Origin: an uncultured Mycoplasmatota bacterium
Lineage (GTDB): Bacteria > Bacillota_I > Bacilli_A > Mycoplasmatales > Mycoplasmoidaceae
Length of the DNA stretch: 64,000 nucleotides
Assembly (NCBI GenBank): GCA_949517355.1
Contig: CATDIL010000001.1
Location: 1 to 64,000 of the forward strand
Direction: 5' to 3'
The notes below the pieces were generated by a model. It did not search any database. It had not been told where the DNA came from and worked only from the letters and a program-made list of their open reading frames with translations. The translations under genes and the position numbers were made by a program. Of this stretch, positions 18,286-31,301 are shown in pieces. The first letter of the stretch is position 1. Each line of letters opens with the position of its first letter.

Positions 18286-19029
18286 TTAAAATGCTTTACT
18301 TTCTTGATGATTGATTAATTTTTGAATATTAGACTTGTGTTTAAATGTTAATAAGAAATTATTAAACATTAACAAAATAAATGTAGCTCCAATTAATCAA
18401 GGAGCTTTTGTATATAGATCAAAATCTATATTGATGTTTGTATAAACTCAATGGTGATCAAATAAATAAAAACTACCTATTTGAGGAACAAATATAAACA
18501 ATGTAGCAATTGTCATGCAAAATAATGATCCTAATGATACACGTCTATCTATCAAGACAATCAGTATTCATATTAAAAAAGCAATTAGTCCTAAATAAGG
18601 ACTAACAGAAAATAATACTCCACCTGATGTAGACACACCCTTGCCACCTTTTCACATTGAGGCTTTATCAACACCATATTTAATTAATGCGCATAGATAT
18701 TGAACAGGATAACAATGCCCAATAACAGCAAACACGCCAGCTAAGTATACTAATGGGTATAAATTTGCAGAACTATTAATTTTAAAAATTGTTACTCCAT
18801 AAATTGCTCAACAAATAAATATAGCAATCATTCCTTTAAGAGCATCCAATACAGAAACTAACAAACCCATTGCAGAACCAAATTCACGTCTTACGTTAGT
18901 AGCACCAACATTGCTACTACCAATTTTTGTTAAATCTTTATTTTTTGCTCAAGCAATAAATTGACCGAATATCAAACTACCAAGTAAGTATCCAATTATG
19001 CAAAAAATGACAGTATATAGGAAAATCAT
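18286..19029 (-). CDS. plsY: Acyl-phosphate:glycerol-3-phosphate acyltransferase PlsY
   Basis: Integral membrane enzyme that puts the first acyl chain on glycerol-3-phosphate. 247 aa with about seven membrane segments. Family motifs: IGYLLGSLIFGQ, KIGSSNVGATNVRREFG (motif 1), GHCYPVQY, and WKGGKGVSTSGG (motif 2, with UGA Trp). Extra length compared with the usual 200 aa lies in the loop and C-terminal segments. PlsC for the second acylation is at 60232. Confidence 0.92.
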
Positions 19030-19068
19030 AATTAATAAACTTCATTATATATTTAGTAAAATAATAAT

Positions 19069-19587
19069 ATGAAAAAATTATTAATAATCGTAGATTATCA
19101 GAATGACTTTGTAAATGGAGTTTTAGGATCTAAACAAGCAATGAAAATAAAAACTCCTATCTACAAAGAAATTCAAAAATATGTTAAAAATAAAGATCAA
19201 GTAATCTTTTTACAAGATACTCATGATAAAAAATATTTACAATCAATAGAAGGTAAAAACCTTCCTATTCAACACGCTATTAAAGGATCAAAATGTTGAC
19301 AAATTTGTGAACCTTTAGATAAATATGTTACTAAATCAAATTGTTTCAGTAAACCAACATTTGGTTCACTAAAACTAGTAAATTATTTAACTAAACATGA
19401 ATTTGAATCTATTCAAGTGTGTGGGCTATTAACAAATATGTGTGTAATGGTAAATGCCATTATTGCTCAAACTTGCCAACCAAACACTAAAATTTTTATT
19501 AACAAAAAATTAGTGGCAAGCAACGATAAATCTCTTGAAGAAGCTGCTTTTAAAATTCTTAAAAACCTTTTTATAAATATTATTTAA
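19069..19587 (+). CDS. pncA: Nicotinamidase
   Basis: Hydrolyses nicotinamide to nicotinate, feeding PncB. 172 aa isochorismatase-fold hydrolase. Catalytic triad parts seen: Asp 9 in LLIIVDYQNDF, metal-site QDTHDKKY, and nucleophile Cys 125 in VCGLLTNMCVMVNA, preceded by the usual cis-peptide region. One UGA Trp (19297). TAAAAT about 9 nt upstream of the ATG suggests a very short leader. Divergent from plsY-pncB. Confidence 0.88.
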
Positions 19588-19622
19588 ATATTTATAATAT
19601 ATAGAAATATTTTCTAACAATT

Positions 19623-21524
19623 ATGCAAGGCTATAAAGATGATAATATTAAGGTCCTAGAAGGTCTAGAACCTGTTAGAAAACGTCCTGGAATGTATATT
19701 GGTTCTACCGATATACACGGATTACACCATCTAGTATGGGAAGTATTTGATAATGCTATCGATGAAGTTATCTCAGGTAATGCTGATACTATTAGAGTTA
19801 CTCTACATAAAGATAACTCTATTACCGTTAAAGATAATGGTCGTGGTATTCCAATTGGAATAAACTCTACCACTAAACTATCTACTATTGATACAGTATT
19901 CACTGTATTACATGCTGGTGGTAAATTTGATGACAATGCATACAAAACATCTGGTGGTTTACACGGTGTAGGTGCGTCTGTTGTAAATGCTTTAAGTGAA
20001 TGACTAGTGGTCACTGTAAACAGAGACAATAAAATTGTAGAATCTAAATATGAACATGGTGGAAAAATTGTTCAACCAACAAAAGTTGTTGGTACAACTA
20101 ACAGAACTGGAACAACTGTGACTTTTAAACCAGATCCATTAATCTTTAAAAATGCTACATTTAATGCATCAGTTATAAAAGAAAGAATTAGAGAATCTTC
20201 TTTCTTATATAAAAATTTAAAGATTATCTTCGAAGATGAGATCAACAAAGAAACCACTGAATACTATTCAACACATGGTATTAGTGAATATGTAAGTTTT
20301 ATTAATGACAATAAAACTACCATCACTAACATTGCAAGTTTTTCAGGAGTAGGAAGTGATAAGATTGAAATTGATATTGCTTTGCAATATACAAATGATA
20401 CAAGTGATATTATTGTTTCATTTGCTAACTCTGTTAAAACCTCTGAAGGTGGATCTCATGAAACTGGATTTAAATCAGCTTTAACAGAATGTTTAAATAA
20501 CTATGGTAGAAAGTGAAACTTACTAAAAGAAAAGGATAAGAATTTTGAAGGAGAAGATGCAAGAGAAGGTTTAACTGCTGTTATCTCTGTAAGAGTTCCA
20601 GAAAAAATCATTGCTTATGAAGGTCAAACAAAAAATAAGTTATTTACTCAAGAAGCAGTAGCATCGGTTAAAAAATTTTTTGGTGAGCGTTTTACTTTTT
20701 GGCTAGAAGAAAACAAAAAAGATGCAATTAAAATTATTCAGAAAGCTTTGCTTTCTAGAGATGCTAGAATTGCAGCAAAGAAAGCCCGTGAAGATACTAA
20801 AAAGATTAAAAACACTAATCAAACATTATTGTTGTCTGGTAAATTAACTCCAGCTCAATCTAAACAATATTCAGAAAATGAATTATTCTTGGTCGAAGGT
20901 GATTCAGCTGGTGGTACAGCTAAATTAGCTCGTAATAAACGTCATCAAGCTATTTTGCCTCTTAAAGGTAAAATCCTAAATGTTGAAAAGGCTCGCTTAA
21001 GAGATTTATTAGCTAATGAAGAAATTTGTACAATCATTTCTTCATTAGGAGCAGGAATTGGAAATGATTTTAAGATTGAGAATCTTAAATATGATAAAGT
21101 AGTTATCATGACAGATGCTGATACAGATGGTGCTCACATTCAAGTGTTGCTATTAACTTTCTTTTATCGTTTCATGCGTCCGTTAATCGAAAAAGGTCAT
21201 GTTTATGTTGCATTACCTCCATTATTTAGAATTGCTTCTAAATTGGCAGACAAAAAAATAGCATATGCATGAAACGAACAAGATCTTGAAGAACAAAAAC
21301 ATAACTTCAAAAGTTATGAAGTTCAAAGATATAAAGGTTTAGGTGAAATGTCTGCTGAACAATTATGAGAGACTACAATGAACCCAGACACTAGACTTTT
21401 CTTAAAGGTGTCAATTCAAGATGCTGTATTAGCAGAACGTAGAGTTAACATTCTTATGGGTGATAACTCACAAGTAAGAAAAGAATGAATCAACAATAAT
21501 GTCGATTTTACATTAGATGAATAG
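19623..21524 (+). CDS. parE: DNA topoisomerase IV subunit B
   Basis: ATPase subunit of topoisomerase IV, which decatenates sister chromosomes. 633 aa. GHKL ATP site: [58 protein letters not shown] domain: [12 protein letters not shown] and [13 protein letters not shown]-terminal [14 protein letters not shown]. Named ParE rather than GyrB because the partner gene right after it is ParC-like. TATAAT at 19593-19598. Confidence 0.9.
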
Positions 21525-24015
21525 TATGGAAAGTAAGAACAATAATAAAGGAATATCAAAAGCATTAGAAGAAATCATGTCTGAAGGATATGGTAGATAT
21601 GCTAAGTACATTATTCAAGATCGTGCATTACCAGATATTCGTGATGGATTAAAACCAGTTCAACGTAGAATTATCTACTCAATGAATAACTTACAGTTAT
21701 TCTATGATAGATCACATAAAAAATCAGCTCGTGTTGTTGGTGATGTTATTGGTAAATACCACCCACATGGTGATTCATCAATTTATGAAGCATTAGTTAG
21801 AATGAGTCAAAATTGAAAGAACAATGTTACTTTAGTAGACATGCATGGTAACAATGGTTCAATTGATGGTGATAGTGCTGCTGCTATGCGTTATACCGAA
21901 TGTAGATTAAGTCAATTTGGACAATTAATGGCAGAAGGTATCAATAAAAATACAGTTAAGTTTATTCCAAACTTTGATGACAGCGAAAATGAACCTTCAG
22001 TATTGCCAACATTATTACCTAACTTATTAATTAATGGTGCAAATGGTATTGCAGCAGGTTATGCTACAAACATCCCTACATTTAATTTCAATGAAGTTAT
22101 AGATACTATTATTACAAGAATAGATTCACCAAATTGTTTCTTATCTAGCGTTATGAGAGTAATGCCTGGTCCTGATTTCCCAACTGGCGGCATCATTCTT
22201 AATACTGATGGTATCAAGCAAGCTTATGAAACAGGAAAAGGTAAAATTACCATTAGAGCTAAAATGGAAAAAGTTGATGCTAAGAAAATTATCATTACTG
22301 AAATTCCATATGAAACTAATAAAGCTCAAATCATTAAAAACATTAGTGAACTAATTGATAAATATGATGCTTTACATTTGTCTGAAGTTTTAGATGAATC
22401 AGATCGTAATGGTATTTGTATTGCCTTAATGACTAAACAAGGTGCTAACTTTGATTTCATCAAAAACTTCTTATACAAGAATACTCAATTGCAAATTTCT
22501 TATAGCATTAACATGGTTGCTATTAAAAATGCTAAACCATATCAAATGCCTATTTTATTTGTCATTGATTCATTTATTGAACATGCAGATCACATAGTGT
22601 TATCATCATGTAAGTTTGATTTAGATAAAGCTACTCAACGTAAAGAGATTATTGAAGGTTTAATTAAGGCAATTAGAATATTAGATGATGTTATTAGTCT
22701 TATTAGACATTCATCTAATAAAGAAACAGCTAAACAAGCATTGATGCAACGTTTAATGTTTACTGAACGTCAAGCAGAGGCAATCTCTAATTTAAGACTA
22801 TATCGTTTATCTAATAGCGATGTTACAGATCTTAAGAATGAATTAGAAGAATTAAACAATAAAATTAATGAACTTAATTTACTAATAAATGATAAGAATG
22901 TTAGAAATAACTTCTTAAAAAATAAATTACGTTCATATAAAAAGATTTTTGGTACTGCTCGTAAAACAGAGATTAGTGAAGAAGATTCTCAAATTGTTAT
23001 TGAGCAAGTTGATACAATCAAAGATCAAGAACAAATTGTTGTTGTGACTCGTGATGGTTATGTTAAAAACATCTCTAAAAAATCTTATATTTCTAGTGAC
23101 TTTAGTCAACTTAAATTAAAAGAAAATGATTTACCTATTGCTAAATTCATCTCTAACCAAAGAGATAAAATTGTGCTAATTACCTCATTAGGTAATTACA
23201 TTTCTATTCCTACTTATAAAGTTGATATTACTAAATGAAAAGAAATGGGTATTCACATTAACAATTTAGTAACTTGTGATCCAAACGAAAAAATTGTTTA
23301 TGCATTTAACTACAAAAACAATTTAGAAGATAATCGTTGTTTAGTATTAGCTTCTAAGAACGGAATGGTTAAGAGAGTGTTAGTAAAATCATTAGGTATT
23401 TCTAAACTAACCAAAATTTCTATGTGTATGAATCTAGATAAAGATGATACATTAGTATCATGTGTATTACTAGATAAATATGATGAAAATACTAAATTAG
23501 GATTTGTTACAAAGAATGGTTTAGGATTAATCTTTAATGCAGATCAAATTAGTATTGTTTCTAAGAATGCAGCTGGAGTTAAATCAATGTCATTAAAAGA
23601 TAATGATCAAGTAGTAGCTGTATTCAATGCATCTAATAATAATGATTATGTTTTAATTGCTGCAATCCAAGGAATGAAACGAATTAGGATGGATTCATTC
23701 CAAATCGGTAACCGTGCCAATGTAGGTAGACACATTATCACTACAATTAAATCTAATCCAATTAAATTAATCAATGCTTATGAAGTTAATAATCAAAAGA
23801 TTATTAATGGATTAGATGTTGATAAAGTTTGAAACGTATTTACACCAAGCGAAATTCCAATTGGTGATGAAACTACCAAAGTATCATCTATAAAGAATAA
23901 AAAATGATCTGATGTTTCTATTTTGCTTAATGAAAATGCATCTGAGCAAACTGTAGAACATTCAGATATAAAACAAAATGAGCAATTATCATTGTTTGAC
24001 AATGAAAAAAAGTAA
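21517..24015 (+). CDS. parC: DNA topoisomerase IV subunit A
   Basis: DNA-cleaving subunit of topoisomerase IV. 832 aa from ATG 21517, which overlaps parE by 8 nt; an in-frame ATG at 21526 is an alternative. Motifs: [20 protein letters not shown], the quinolone-region [21 protein letters not shown] (ParC-type: MSQNWK then [11 protein letters not shown]), AAAMRYTE with the catalytic Tyr, and beta-propeller C-terminal repeats. Gyrase A would have AQDF and a QGNFGS-type segment instead. Ends in a DnaN-clamp-like [10 protein letters not shown]. Confidence 0.92.
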
Positions 24016-24580
24016 CCATTTCTTAATTAATTATTTTAAACCTAATACATTTGTTGAAAACATTGAACAAATAGATGTTTTGTCTTTTAAAAAAAACAAT
24101 ATTAAACTAGTTGTTTGTGATTTAGACAACACATTAGCTCCACACTTTAATAGGTTACCTACTAACACAGCTATTAATTTTTGCAAAAAAATTAGAAATC
24201 AAGGAATTGTTTTTATTTTAGCTTCAAATAACTTTAAGAAAAGAGTTAAAGTTTTTGCAGACAAAATCAAACCTGATCATGTTATTTGAAATTGCAAAAA
24301 ACCTCTTAAACACAAAATTAATAAAATACTAAAAAAATATAATTTTAAACCTGAAGAAATAGTTTTTATTGGTGATCAATTCTTAATTGATGTTTTCTGT
24401 GCAAACAGATTTAATGCTAAAAGTATTTTAGTATTTCCCTTAACAAATGTTAAATATAAATTTCAAAAAAATAAAATCTTAGGTTTTGTTGAAAATAAAA
24501 TCTATAAAAAGATTAGCTTAAATAATATGGGTGCTGGTTTATCAGAAAAAAATCCTTTTGATTTTTATGATGTCGTGTAA
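24002..24580 (+). CDS. yqeG: YqeG-family HAD phosphatase
   Basis: 192 aa HAD-superfamily hydrolase. Motif I VCDLDNTLAP with the nucleophile Asp, motif II FILASNN, motif III region KPLKHK, motif IV FIGDQFLIDV. YqeG-type proteins sit next to nadD/yqeK clusters in Firmicutes; the physiological substrate is uncertain. Its ATG lies 14 nt inside the end of parC in another frame. One UGA Trp (24287). Confidence 0.85.
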
Positions 24581-24581
24581 T

Positions 24582-25619
24582 ATGAAAAAATTATTAATTT
24601 TTGGGGGTACATTTGATCCTATTCATTTAGGCCATATTAAAATGTTAAAAACTGCAATTAATAAAGTTAAACCTAACTTGACTTTATTAATTCCTAATAA
24701 AAATCCTCCATTAAAAGATAGTAATCCAAAGGCGTCTATTAAGGCACGTTTAGATATGGTTAATTTAGCAATTAAAAACATGCCTAATGTTAAAGTGTGT
24801 GATTACGAAATTAAATCTAAATCTAATCAAAAATCATATACATATCTTACTATTAACTATTTAAAAAAAATTTATAAAAATTACAAACTTTTTTTCTTAG
24901 TTGGTATGGATCGTTTAAATGATTTTAACCAATGAAAAAACTATCAACAAATCTTAAAGAATGTTACTTTAGTAGTTGCTGGACGTAATAATGAAAAATC
25001 TAAGTTTCAAGATGCTATTTTATTGAATACTAATGAAATAAATATTTCAAGTGCTGAATTAAGATCTAAACCAAATAAAAAATATTTATCACCAAAAATA
25101 GTTAAATATATAGCAAACAATGGTGTTTATTGTGCTCAACAAATAAAACCATTAATATCTGACTATCGTTACCAGCACACATTAAGAGTAGCAGACACTG
25201 CTATTAAAATCTCTAGAAACAAGTCAAAAGCTTTTGCTAAAAAAGCTTATATTGCTGCAATGTATCATGATGTTGCAAAAGAATTTAATAGAGAACAAAT
25301 ATTGGAATTGATTAACAATAAATATAACTCTAAACGTTTCCCTACAGCTCACACATTACATGGTTGCGCTTCAGCGGCTTACGTTAAAAAACATTTTTAT
25401 GTCACAGATAAAGAGATATTAGATGCAATCTACAACCATGTAATTCCTTTAAGAAAATGTTCTACATTATCAAAAGTTATATATTGTGCTGATAAATTAG
25501 AACCTTCAAGAACTAATAAAGATATTCCAAACCGTGCTAAATTATTGAAAGAATCAATTACTAATTTAGATAAAGTATTTAACTTTATCTTAGATTACAA
25601 TATTAATAGATACAAATAA
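24582..25619 (+). CDS. nadD: Fused NadD (NaMN adenylyltransferase) - YqeK HD hydrolase
   Basis: 345 aa two-domain protein. Residues 1-190: NadD, which joins nicotinate mononucleotide and ATP, with the nucleotidyltransferase motif LLIFGGTFDPIHLGHI, FLVGMDRLNDFNQW, and ISSAELRSK (family ISSTxIR). Residues about 195-345: HD domain of the YqeK/bis(5'-nucleosyl)-tetraphosphatase type, YRYQHTLRVADTAI, MYHDVAKEF, AHTLHGCASA. In other Firmicutes these are neighbouring separate genes; a fused form is known in M. genitalium and relatives. One UGA Trp near 24933. ATG 1 nt after the yqeG stop. Confidence 0.92.
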
Positions 25620-25620
25620 T

Positions 25621-26328
25621 ATGTTAGGCATCATTATTTCATTACCAGCAGAAGTTCCAAATATTGAAAAATATTTTGAGAAAAACCAAAAAATATCAAT
25701 TAATGGTTTTTCTGGATATATTTTTGAAGTAATGCAAAAAAATGTTGTTCTATTATTTTGTGGAGTAGGGAAAGCTAATGCAGCTAGTGCTACTATGTCA
25801 CTAATTAATAATTTTAGTGTTTCAAGTATCATTAACATTGGTAGTGCGGGAAGTATTAGTAAAAAATTAAATCCTAATGTTTTCTTTGTTCCTTCGTCAT
25901 TAAACTACATAGATGTAGATGCTTCATGTTTTGGTTACAAAATAAACCAAGTTCCACATGAACCAGAATCATTTGAATTATCAAACCGCATTAGACAATT
26001 ATTCTTGGAAATTATTAAAGAATATCAAGAAAACTTTATTGATGGTTCATGTGGTACAAGTGATTCTTTTGTTTCAAAAGAAAACTTAAATAAATTTAAT
26101 ATTGATAAATGTATTGCTGTTGATATGGAATCAACTGCCATTGCGCAAGTGTGCAATAAAATGAAAATTGAATTTGCTTGTGTTAAATTTATTTCAGATT
26201 CAATTTATGCAAATGAAAGTTCATCTAAACAATGATCTAATAATGTTAACCAAGATAACAAATTAATGTCTGAAATTATTTTTAATGTCGCTAACAAATA
26301 TGTTTATTTGTTTGATCTAGAAAAATAA
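25621..26328 (+). CDS. mtnN: 5'-methylthioadenosine/S-adenosylhomocysteine nucleosidase
   Basis: Splits MTA and SAH, releasing adenine and clearing by-products of SAM-using reactions. 235 aa. Motifs: LLFCGVGKANAASATMSLI, IINIGSAGSI, CGTSDSFVSK, VDMESTAIAQVCNK (substrate Glu), and CVKFISDSIYANESS with the catalytic Asp. One UGA Trp near the end. The ATG starts 1 nt after the nadD stop. Confidence 0.92.
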
Positions 26329-26329
26329 T

Positions 26330-26968
26330 ATGGGAAGACTAAGAACAAACCCAGAAGCAATTAATTTAATAAAATTAAGTCCATATTATTTGTCTGAAAC
26401 TTCAAATAAATATTTTGATAACAAAAATCCTTTATATGTAGAAATCGGAATGGGCAAGGGATTGTTCATTATTAATAATGCTATTAAATACCAAAACATA
26501 AACTACATTGGTATTGAAAAATATCCTACTGTAATTCTTAAAGCTATTAAGAAAACAGAAGTTTACGAAAATAATTTTCATAATTTAAAAATAATTTGTG
26601 ATGATGCTAACAACCTTAAGAACTGATTTAAGAATAAATCAGTGGACAAGATATTTTTAAATTTTTCTGATCCATGACCTAAAAAGAGACATGAATCAAA
26701 AAGATTAACATCTATAGGTTTCATGAATATCTATAAACAGATTTTAAAACCAAAACAAACTATTGAATTTAAAACTGATAACCAAGGGTTATATGAATAT
26801 ACTTTAGACCAATGAATGCATTCTAAAGATTTTAAAGTAGAAGCACATACAGACGATCTATATTCAAATGTAGATTTACTTAAAGATAACATTCCGACTG
26901 AATATGAAAATAAATTTATCAAACAAGGTATAAAAATTAAGAAAATAATTGTATCTTTGATTAAATAG
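26330..26968 (+). CDS. trmB: tRNA (guanine-N7-)-methyltransferase
   Basis: Makes m7G46 in tRNA variable loops. 212 aa. SAM-binding [19 protein letters not shown], and the family signature [16 protein letters not shown] with UGA Trp, then [17 protein letters not shown] 1 nt after the mtnN stop. Last gene of the run yqeG-nadD-mtnN-trmB; ldh has its own promoter. Confidence 0.93.
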
Positions 26969-26974
26969 AGGTTT

Positions 26975-26980
26975 TATAAT
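26975..26980 (+). promoter_or_regulatory. ldh -10 box, leaderless transcript expected
   Basis: TATAAT ends only 8 nt before the ldh ATG at 26989 and lies just past the trmB stop. The transcript would start at or within a base or two of the start codon. Confidence 0.6.
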
Positions 26981-26988
26981 ATTTATAT

Positions 26989-27936
26989 ATGAATAAGAGA
27001 AAAGTTGGTGTTATTGGATGTGGATTTGTTGGTTCCACAATTGCATTTGAATTAATGCAAAATGATTTATTTGATGAAATAGTATTAATTGATGCTAATA
27101 AAGAAAAAGCAATTGGTGAAGCATTAGATATTGCACATGGTGCTCCATTTGTTAAACCTATGAAAATTTATGCTGGTGATTATGATGATTTAGCAGATGC
27201 CGGTATGATTATCATCACTGCAGGAGTTGCTCAAAAGAAAGATGGCAATGAGACAAGATTGCAATTAGTTCAAAGAAACGTTAATGTTTTTAAAATGATT
27301 GTTCCTGAAATTACTAAACGTAATTTTCAAGGTATCTTATTAGTTGTTTCTAACCCTGTTGATATCTTAACAATGGTAACTTTAAAACTATCAGGTTACG
27401 AACCTCATAGAGTAATAGGTTCTGGAACTGTATTAGATACAGCTAGACTTAAATACCATGTTGGTGAACATTTGAATATTGACCCTCGTTCAGTTCATGT
27501 ATACATTGTAGGAGAACATGGTGATAGTGAAATCGCTACATGAAGTGTTGCAACTGTAGCTGGGTTACCATTAAATGACTTTTGTGAATTAAGAGGTCAT
27601 TTTGAACACAAACAAGCAGAAGACAAAATTCAAGAAATGGTTAGAAGAAGTGGCTATGAAATCTTAACTAGAAAAAATGCTACCTATTATGGTGTTGCTA
27701 TGGCAGTAAATAGAATATGCAAAGCAATTCTTTCTAATGAAAGAGCAATCTTACCTGTTTCAAGTATGTTACATGGCGAGTATGGCCTAAATGACGTATG
27801 TTTAAGTGTTCCTACTGTTGTAACAAGTAAGGGTGTAGAAGAAAAAATTATTCTTAAGTTAAGTCAAGAAGAAATTCAAAACTTACATAAATCAGCTAAT
27901 ACTTTAAAAGAAGTATTTAATGGTATTGAATGATAA
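26989..27936 (+). CDS. ldh: L-lactate dehydrogenase
   Basis: Reduces pyruvate to lactate and restores NAD+ for glycolysis. 315 aa. NAD site [33 protein letters not shown], substrate loop [17 protein letters not shown] with the binding Arg, catalytic [12 protein letters not shown] (His), and SNPVDI. Gln at the specificity loop position (AQKK...) fits lactate rather than malate dehydrogenase. The last sense codon is UGA (Trp) directly before UAA. Convergent with the carrier at 27945, 8 nt between stops. Confidence 0.95.
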
Positions 27937-27944
27937 TTCAATAA

Positions 27945-29765
27945 TTAAAATAATTTTGGAACAGTAGTTCCAATCAAAATTATGGTAATCATTGTTAACA
28001 AGATAATACCTAATATTTTTCAAGCGCCTTTATAGAAATCATTTAATGAAACTTTACACAATGAACATCCAGCAACAAACGGACCTGCAGTTGGTGAGAA
28101 TAAATTAACAAATCCGTTTGCTAATGAGAATGTTGTAATTGCACCACTAACTGTCAATCCTGAAGTAGAAGTTGCAATTGCTGGACCCATTACAGGGAAC
28201 ACAGTTGATGCAAATCCGCTTGTAGATGGAATCAAGAATGAAAGAATAATAAAGATAACAAATATTATTAATATTCCTAATTGAGCATTAATATTATTCA
28301 TCATGTTTGACAAACCACTAACTAATATACTATTAACCCCTGAAGAAGTTAACATCATCGATAACCCTCTTGCAATAGCAATAATGAATGCTACGCCTAT
28401 AAAGTCTCTTGCACCTGTGAATATGTTTTGTAAAAAGTCTTCTTCACTTTTTCATGTAATAATACCAATTATTAATGTAGAAGTAAAGAATAAGAAAGAC
28501 ATTTCAATTAACGATCATCCACCTATACCATGTTCACCTGATCAAATAAATGGTAAGTTTTCTCTTAACCAGTTATTGAATCAAGTAAATCCAGTAAAAC
28601 CTGGTATTAAACCTTCTCAATCAATAACCATTAATATCATTAAAAGAAAAGTAAATCCAAAAATTCACAAAATTGCTTTTCTTTTTGTAGTTAATTGATA
28701 TTGTTCACTATTTCCAATTTTAAAGTGTTTATGATGATCTTCAAATTGTTCATAAACTATTGATTTTTTAGGATCTTTTTTAACTCTATATGCATGATAA
28801 GTTACACAAGTAATTCCAACAATAACTAACAATGCATATGTTATTATTCTTCATGCAATACCAGTGGTAGTTGTCAAACCTTCTATACTAGCTGCCTCAA
28901 CTGCAGGTGCAATTAAAAATGGGTTAAGAATTGAACCGGCAACTCCTAAACCAGCTCCAAATAAAATAGTAAACAATGATGTTAATGCATCAAATCCTGC
29001 TGCAAGCATTATTGGAGTAAGAATTAAATAGAATGGTAAAGTTTCTTCACACATACCAAATGTTGTTCCACCAATAGAAAAACAAAGCATTAGAACGGGA
29101 ATAAGATATATTTCTTTACCATTCATTTTCTTAATAATTGCTGATATTCCAGCTTCTATAGATTTAGATGTATTTACTATTTGTAAAAATGCTCCAATAA
29201 TTAATAAGAAAATAATTAATTCACCAGCATCAACAAATCCTTTTAATGGTGACATTAAAACATCAAGGATTCCAGGGACAACACCAGTTACAGTTTCACC
29301 ATCTACTTCATATGTGATTGCACCCTTAGTCAGATAAATAATTCATATAATCAACGCAATTGCTAATGTCAAAAAGAAAAGAATAGTGTATGCACTTGGT
29401 GCATACGTTTTTCTATTTTTAACTAATTTATTTTCTTTAAATTTATAAAGATAAGAGGTTATCGCACCAGCAATTGGTATTCCTGTTGTATATAAATATG
29501 CAATAAATTTTGAATCTTTTAAATTTTTGTTATTTTTCTTTGCGTTCAATATAGTGAATATGACAATTAACACAAATGAAATAATTAACAAAAAACATCC
29601 AAAAGCTAAATTTGCATAAAATTTATTTTTATCTCCATCAAACGCATCTTTTCAACATGCACAACACAATATTAAAAATAATAATGCATATGTAAAAAAC
29701 AAGTTAGATCAAATAATCTTGTTTCAATATTTTTTTTCTTTAATAACATTTTTTGTTTGTTTCAT
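27945..29765 (-). CDS. YfcC/DcuC-family carrier
   Basis: 606 aa membrane protein with about 13-14 hydrophobic segments. Recognisable stretches: DAGELIIFLLIIGAFLQIVN, SIGGTTFGMCEETLPFY, FGAGLGVAGSILNPF, SEEDFLQNIFTGARDFIGVA, IPSTSGFASTVFPVMGPA, and NLFSPTAGPFVAGC, all typical of the DcuC/YfcC (C4-dicarboxylate or amino-acid antiporter type) fold. Relatives move dicarboxylates, short-chain acids or basic amino acids; the substrate here is not clear. Two periplasmic-type repeats at the TTFGM and STSGF hairpins. Many UGA Trp codons. Its ATG is 3 nt past the guaA stop. Confidence 0.82.
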
Positions 29766-29768
29766 ATT

Positions 29769-31301
29769 CTATTCTCATTCTATTGTGCCTGGCGGTTTTT
29801 GAGTAATATCATAAACTACACGATTAATACCTCTAATTTCATTTGTTATTCTAGTTGATATTTTTTGTAGAATATCGTATGGAATTTTTGCAAAATCTGC
29901 AGTCATACCATCAATTGAAGTTACTGCACGAATAACAATTACATTTTCATAACTTCGTTCATCACCTTTAACACCAACAGTTTTTACGTTTGGTAAAACA
30001 GTAAAGTATTGTCAAATTGATTTATTTAAACCTGCTTTTGCAATTTCTTCTTGAAGAATCCTATCAGATTGTCTTACTAATTCTAATTTTTCATTAGTAA
30101 TTTCTCCAAGAGTTCTAATTGCTAAACCAGGTCCTGGAAATGGTTGACGACTAACCATTTTTTCAGGTAATCCTAGTTTTCTTCCTAGTTCACGGACTTC
30201 ATCTTTAAATAAGATATTTAAAGGTTCAATCAACTTGAACTTCATATCTTTTGGTAATCCACCAACATTATGATGAGACTTTATTGTTTGAGCTGTACTC
30301 GTACCTGATTCGATAACATCAGTGTAAAGTGTACCTTGTGTTAATCATTTGATTCCTTTTTGTTTGTTAGCATAAGAATCAAACATGTCAATAAATAATT
30401 TACCAATTATTTTTCTTTTTCTTTCTGGTTCAGTTACACCTTTTAATTGAGTTAAAAAAATCTTTTGAGCATCAATCTTAGTGAACTTGACACCAAAATT
30501 GCTGAATGCATCAACAACATCTTGTGCTTCACAATATCTTAACAACCCATGATCTACAAATAAACAAGTTAATTGTTTACCTATTGCTTTTGCGATGATA
30601 GCAGCAGTTACAGCAGAATCCACTCCACCAGATAATGCACAAATTACTTTATCTTTACCTACTGTAGCTTTAATTTTAGCAATTTCTTGTTTGATGAAAG
30701 AATTCATGTTTCATCATTTCTTTGCTTTGCAAACATTAAAGATAAAATTACTTAGTAAAGTATTACCTTTTAATGTATGAACTACTTCAGGGTGAAATTG
30801 TACACCATAAATTTTTTGCTTTTCATTAGAAATAATAGCATATTTACAAGTAGATGATTTTGCATTATTAACAAATCCTGTAGGAAGTTTTTCAATTTGT
30901 GTACCATGAGACATTCATACTTGTTCAGATTTATTTAAACCTTTGGTTAATGCACAATGTTTAATAATGTTAATATTAGTTTTACCATATTCTTTTTTAG
31001 AACATGCAACTACTTTACCACCATTCATGTGGGTTGTTAATTGAACACCATAACAAATTCCTAAAATAGGTAAACCTAATTTAAAGATTCCTTTATCAAT
31101 TTTAGGAGCACCTTTTTCAAATACAGAATTTGGTCCACCAGAAAAGACAATACCAACAATTGATTTGTCTTTTTTGATATCTGTTGGTTTAATTGAATTA
31201 GGAACTAATTCACTATAAACTCCTAAATCTCTTATTCTTCTAACAATTAATTGGTTGTATTGACTACCAAAATCAACAACAATAATTTTATTATTTTCCA
31301 T
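29769..31301 (-). CDS. guaA: GMP synthase (glutamine-hydrolysing)
   Basis: XMP + glutamine + ATP to GMP. 510 aa. Class I glutamine amidotransferase domain (1-190): [17 protein letters not shown], catalytic [24 protein letters not shown]-loop synthetase: [15 protein letters not shown]. Dimerisation domain: [18 protein letters not shown], ending [10 protein letters not shown]. Start set at 31301 (MENNKI) rather than 31325, since homologues begin there. Overlaps guaB by 11 nt. Confidence 0.95.

Noticed and set aside
19623-24015. Gyrase subunits gyrB-gyrA
   Set aside because: The A subunit has the ParC-type MSQNWK and MHGNNGSID segments, so topoisomerase IV fits better.
24531-24581. Longer N terminus of NadD from 24531
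   Set aside because: It overlaps yqeG and precedes the nucleotidyltransferase motif that should be at the N terminus.
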